Below, one piece after another: positions 5,412 through 5,798 of a DNA stretch of 5,798 nucleotides. A model generated the notes under the pieces. It ran no database searches, was not told the origin of the DNA, and was given only the letters and a program-made list of their open reading frames with translations. Each line of letters begins with the position of its first letter. The stretch's first letter is position 1. The translations under genes were made by a program, and so were the position numbers. The DNA is from Myxococcales bacterium (GTDB lineage Bacteria; Myxococcota; Polyangia; Fen-1088): positions 1 to 5,798 of the forward strand of contig PMCR01000124.1 in NCBI GenBank assembly GCA_003155465.1. The letters run 5' to 3'.

Positions 5412-5798
5412 CTAGCTCAGCATCACCGACTTCATCCCCCCGCTCGCAAAACGCACCAGCATGCTTGAGCGCAGGACGGTTTCCACCTTGCCGCGGCCAA
5501 ACTCGGGATGCCAGATGACCTCGCCAACCTTGTAGCGCTCGCGCGGATTGAAGGTGCGCACGTCAGCAACGTCAGCCAGCTCGCGGCCCAGGGCGCGCAG
5601 CTCTTCTGCCTTCTGCTCCGCCCGGCGCGCGACGTCGGTTTCCTGAGGCGAAGCCGCGGGCGCAGAACTCTCAGTCGCAGACAACTTGCGCGCGGGCGTG
5701 GTGCGGAAGTTGTGCCGGTTGCCGCAGGCTTGGCAGACGACCTGTTTGGGCGTCGCCCCGACCATGGCCACAATGTTGTGGGTGGTCAGCCCATCGCA
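5412..5798 (-). CDS. Zinc-knuckle and Tudor-like (CarD/UvrD-C type) protein, N-terminus cut by window edge
   Basis: The minus-strand frame stays open to the right edge, giving 128 visible residues, so the true start lies beyond the window. A GTG at 5771 could serve as a start, but the residues before it (CDGLTTHNI) join smoothly to AMVGATPKQVVCQACGNRHNFR and look like real protein. Seen: a CxxC pair (C22, C25) followed by GNRHNFR, and a cysteine as the first visible residue that could belong to a first CxxC pair off the edge, completing a four-cysteine zinc site. An Ala/Ser/Pro/Glu linker and a charged helix (about 40-75) follow. The last 45 residues (RYKVGEVIWHPEFGRGKV, then LVRF and GGMKSVML) form a small beta-barrel of the kind at the C-terminus of UvrD/PcrA and in CarD-like RNA polymerase-binding proteins. 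Binding to nucleic acid or RNA polymerase is therefore plausible, not shown. Its stop lies 6 bp from that of the convergent gene. Confidence 0.75.
   Translation of the reverse strand, partial: CDGLTTHNIVAMVGATPKQVVCQACGNRHNFRTTPARKLSATESSAPAASPQETDVARRAEQKAEELRALGRELADVADVRTFNPRERYKVGEVIWHPEFGRGKVETVLRSSMLVRFASGGMKSVMLS

Noticed and set aside
5406..5427. GGTG/CACC inverted pair at the right-hand convergent junction as a terminator
   Set aside because: The stem is only 4 bp with a 14-nt loop and there is no T-run on either strand.

Overview
The window is a GC-rich chromosomal segment, densely coded on both strands, with typical GC-rich codon use. Nothing marks it as mobile DNA: I see no insertion sequence, integrase, tRNA, rRNA or CRISPR array. 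The best taxonomic guess is Myxococcota (former Deltaproteobacteria). Two proteins suggest this: an exported PEGA-domain protein with an Ala/Pro linker and C-terminal hydrophobic segments, and a zinc-knuckle plus Tudor-like protein of a style I associate with that group. This is inference from architecture, not a database match.

Layout: seven protein genes, two of them cut by the window edges. (1) 1-608 minus: a PolB-like DEDDy 3'-5' exonuclease missing its C-terminus. (2) 697-1059 plus: a small three-helix membrane protein, with its stop 2 nt before (3) 1062-1922 plus: a classical short-chain dehydrogenase/reductase. (4) 1927-3210 minus: the exported PEGA-domain protein, tail to tail with the dehydrogenase (4 bp gap). 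(5) 3326-4891 plus: a membrane sensor histidine kinase diverging from the PEGA gene. (6) 4896-5405 plus: a small membrane protein of unknown function, 4 bp after the kinase. (7) 5412-5798 minus: a zinc-knuckle/Tudor-like protein lacking its N-terminus, tail to tail with gene 6 (6 bp gap).

The arrangement alternates divergent and convergent pairs. Regulation can only sit in two short divergent gaps, 609-696 and 3211-3325. The first holds a nested, imperfect dyad centred near 662.5 whose core is a perfect 8-bp palindrome. The second holds a perfect TTGACA hexamer facing the PEGA gene.

Functional units: genes 2 and 3 look translationally coupled, which suggests a membrane-linked oxidoreductase. 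Genes 4, 5 and 6 (exported PEGA protein, orphan kinase, small membrane protein) form a candidate envelope-sensing locus, with no response regulator in view. The exonuclease and the zinc/Tudor protein may act on nucleic acids. No clearly new system is demonstrated; the best leads are the dyad operator candidate, the kinase/gene 6 pair and the odd topology of the PEGA protein.
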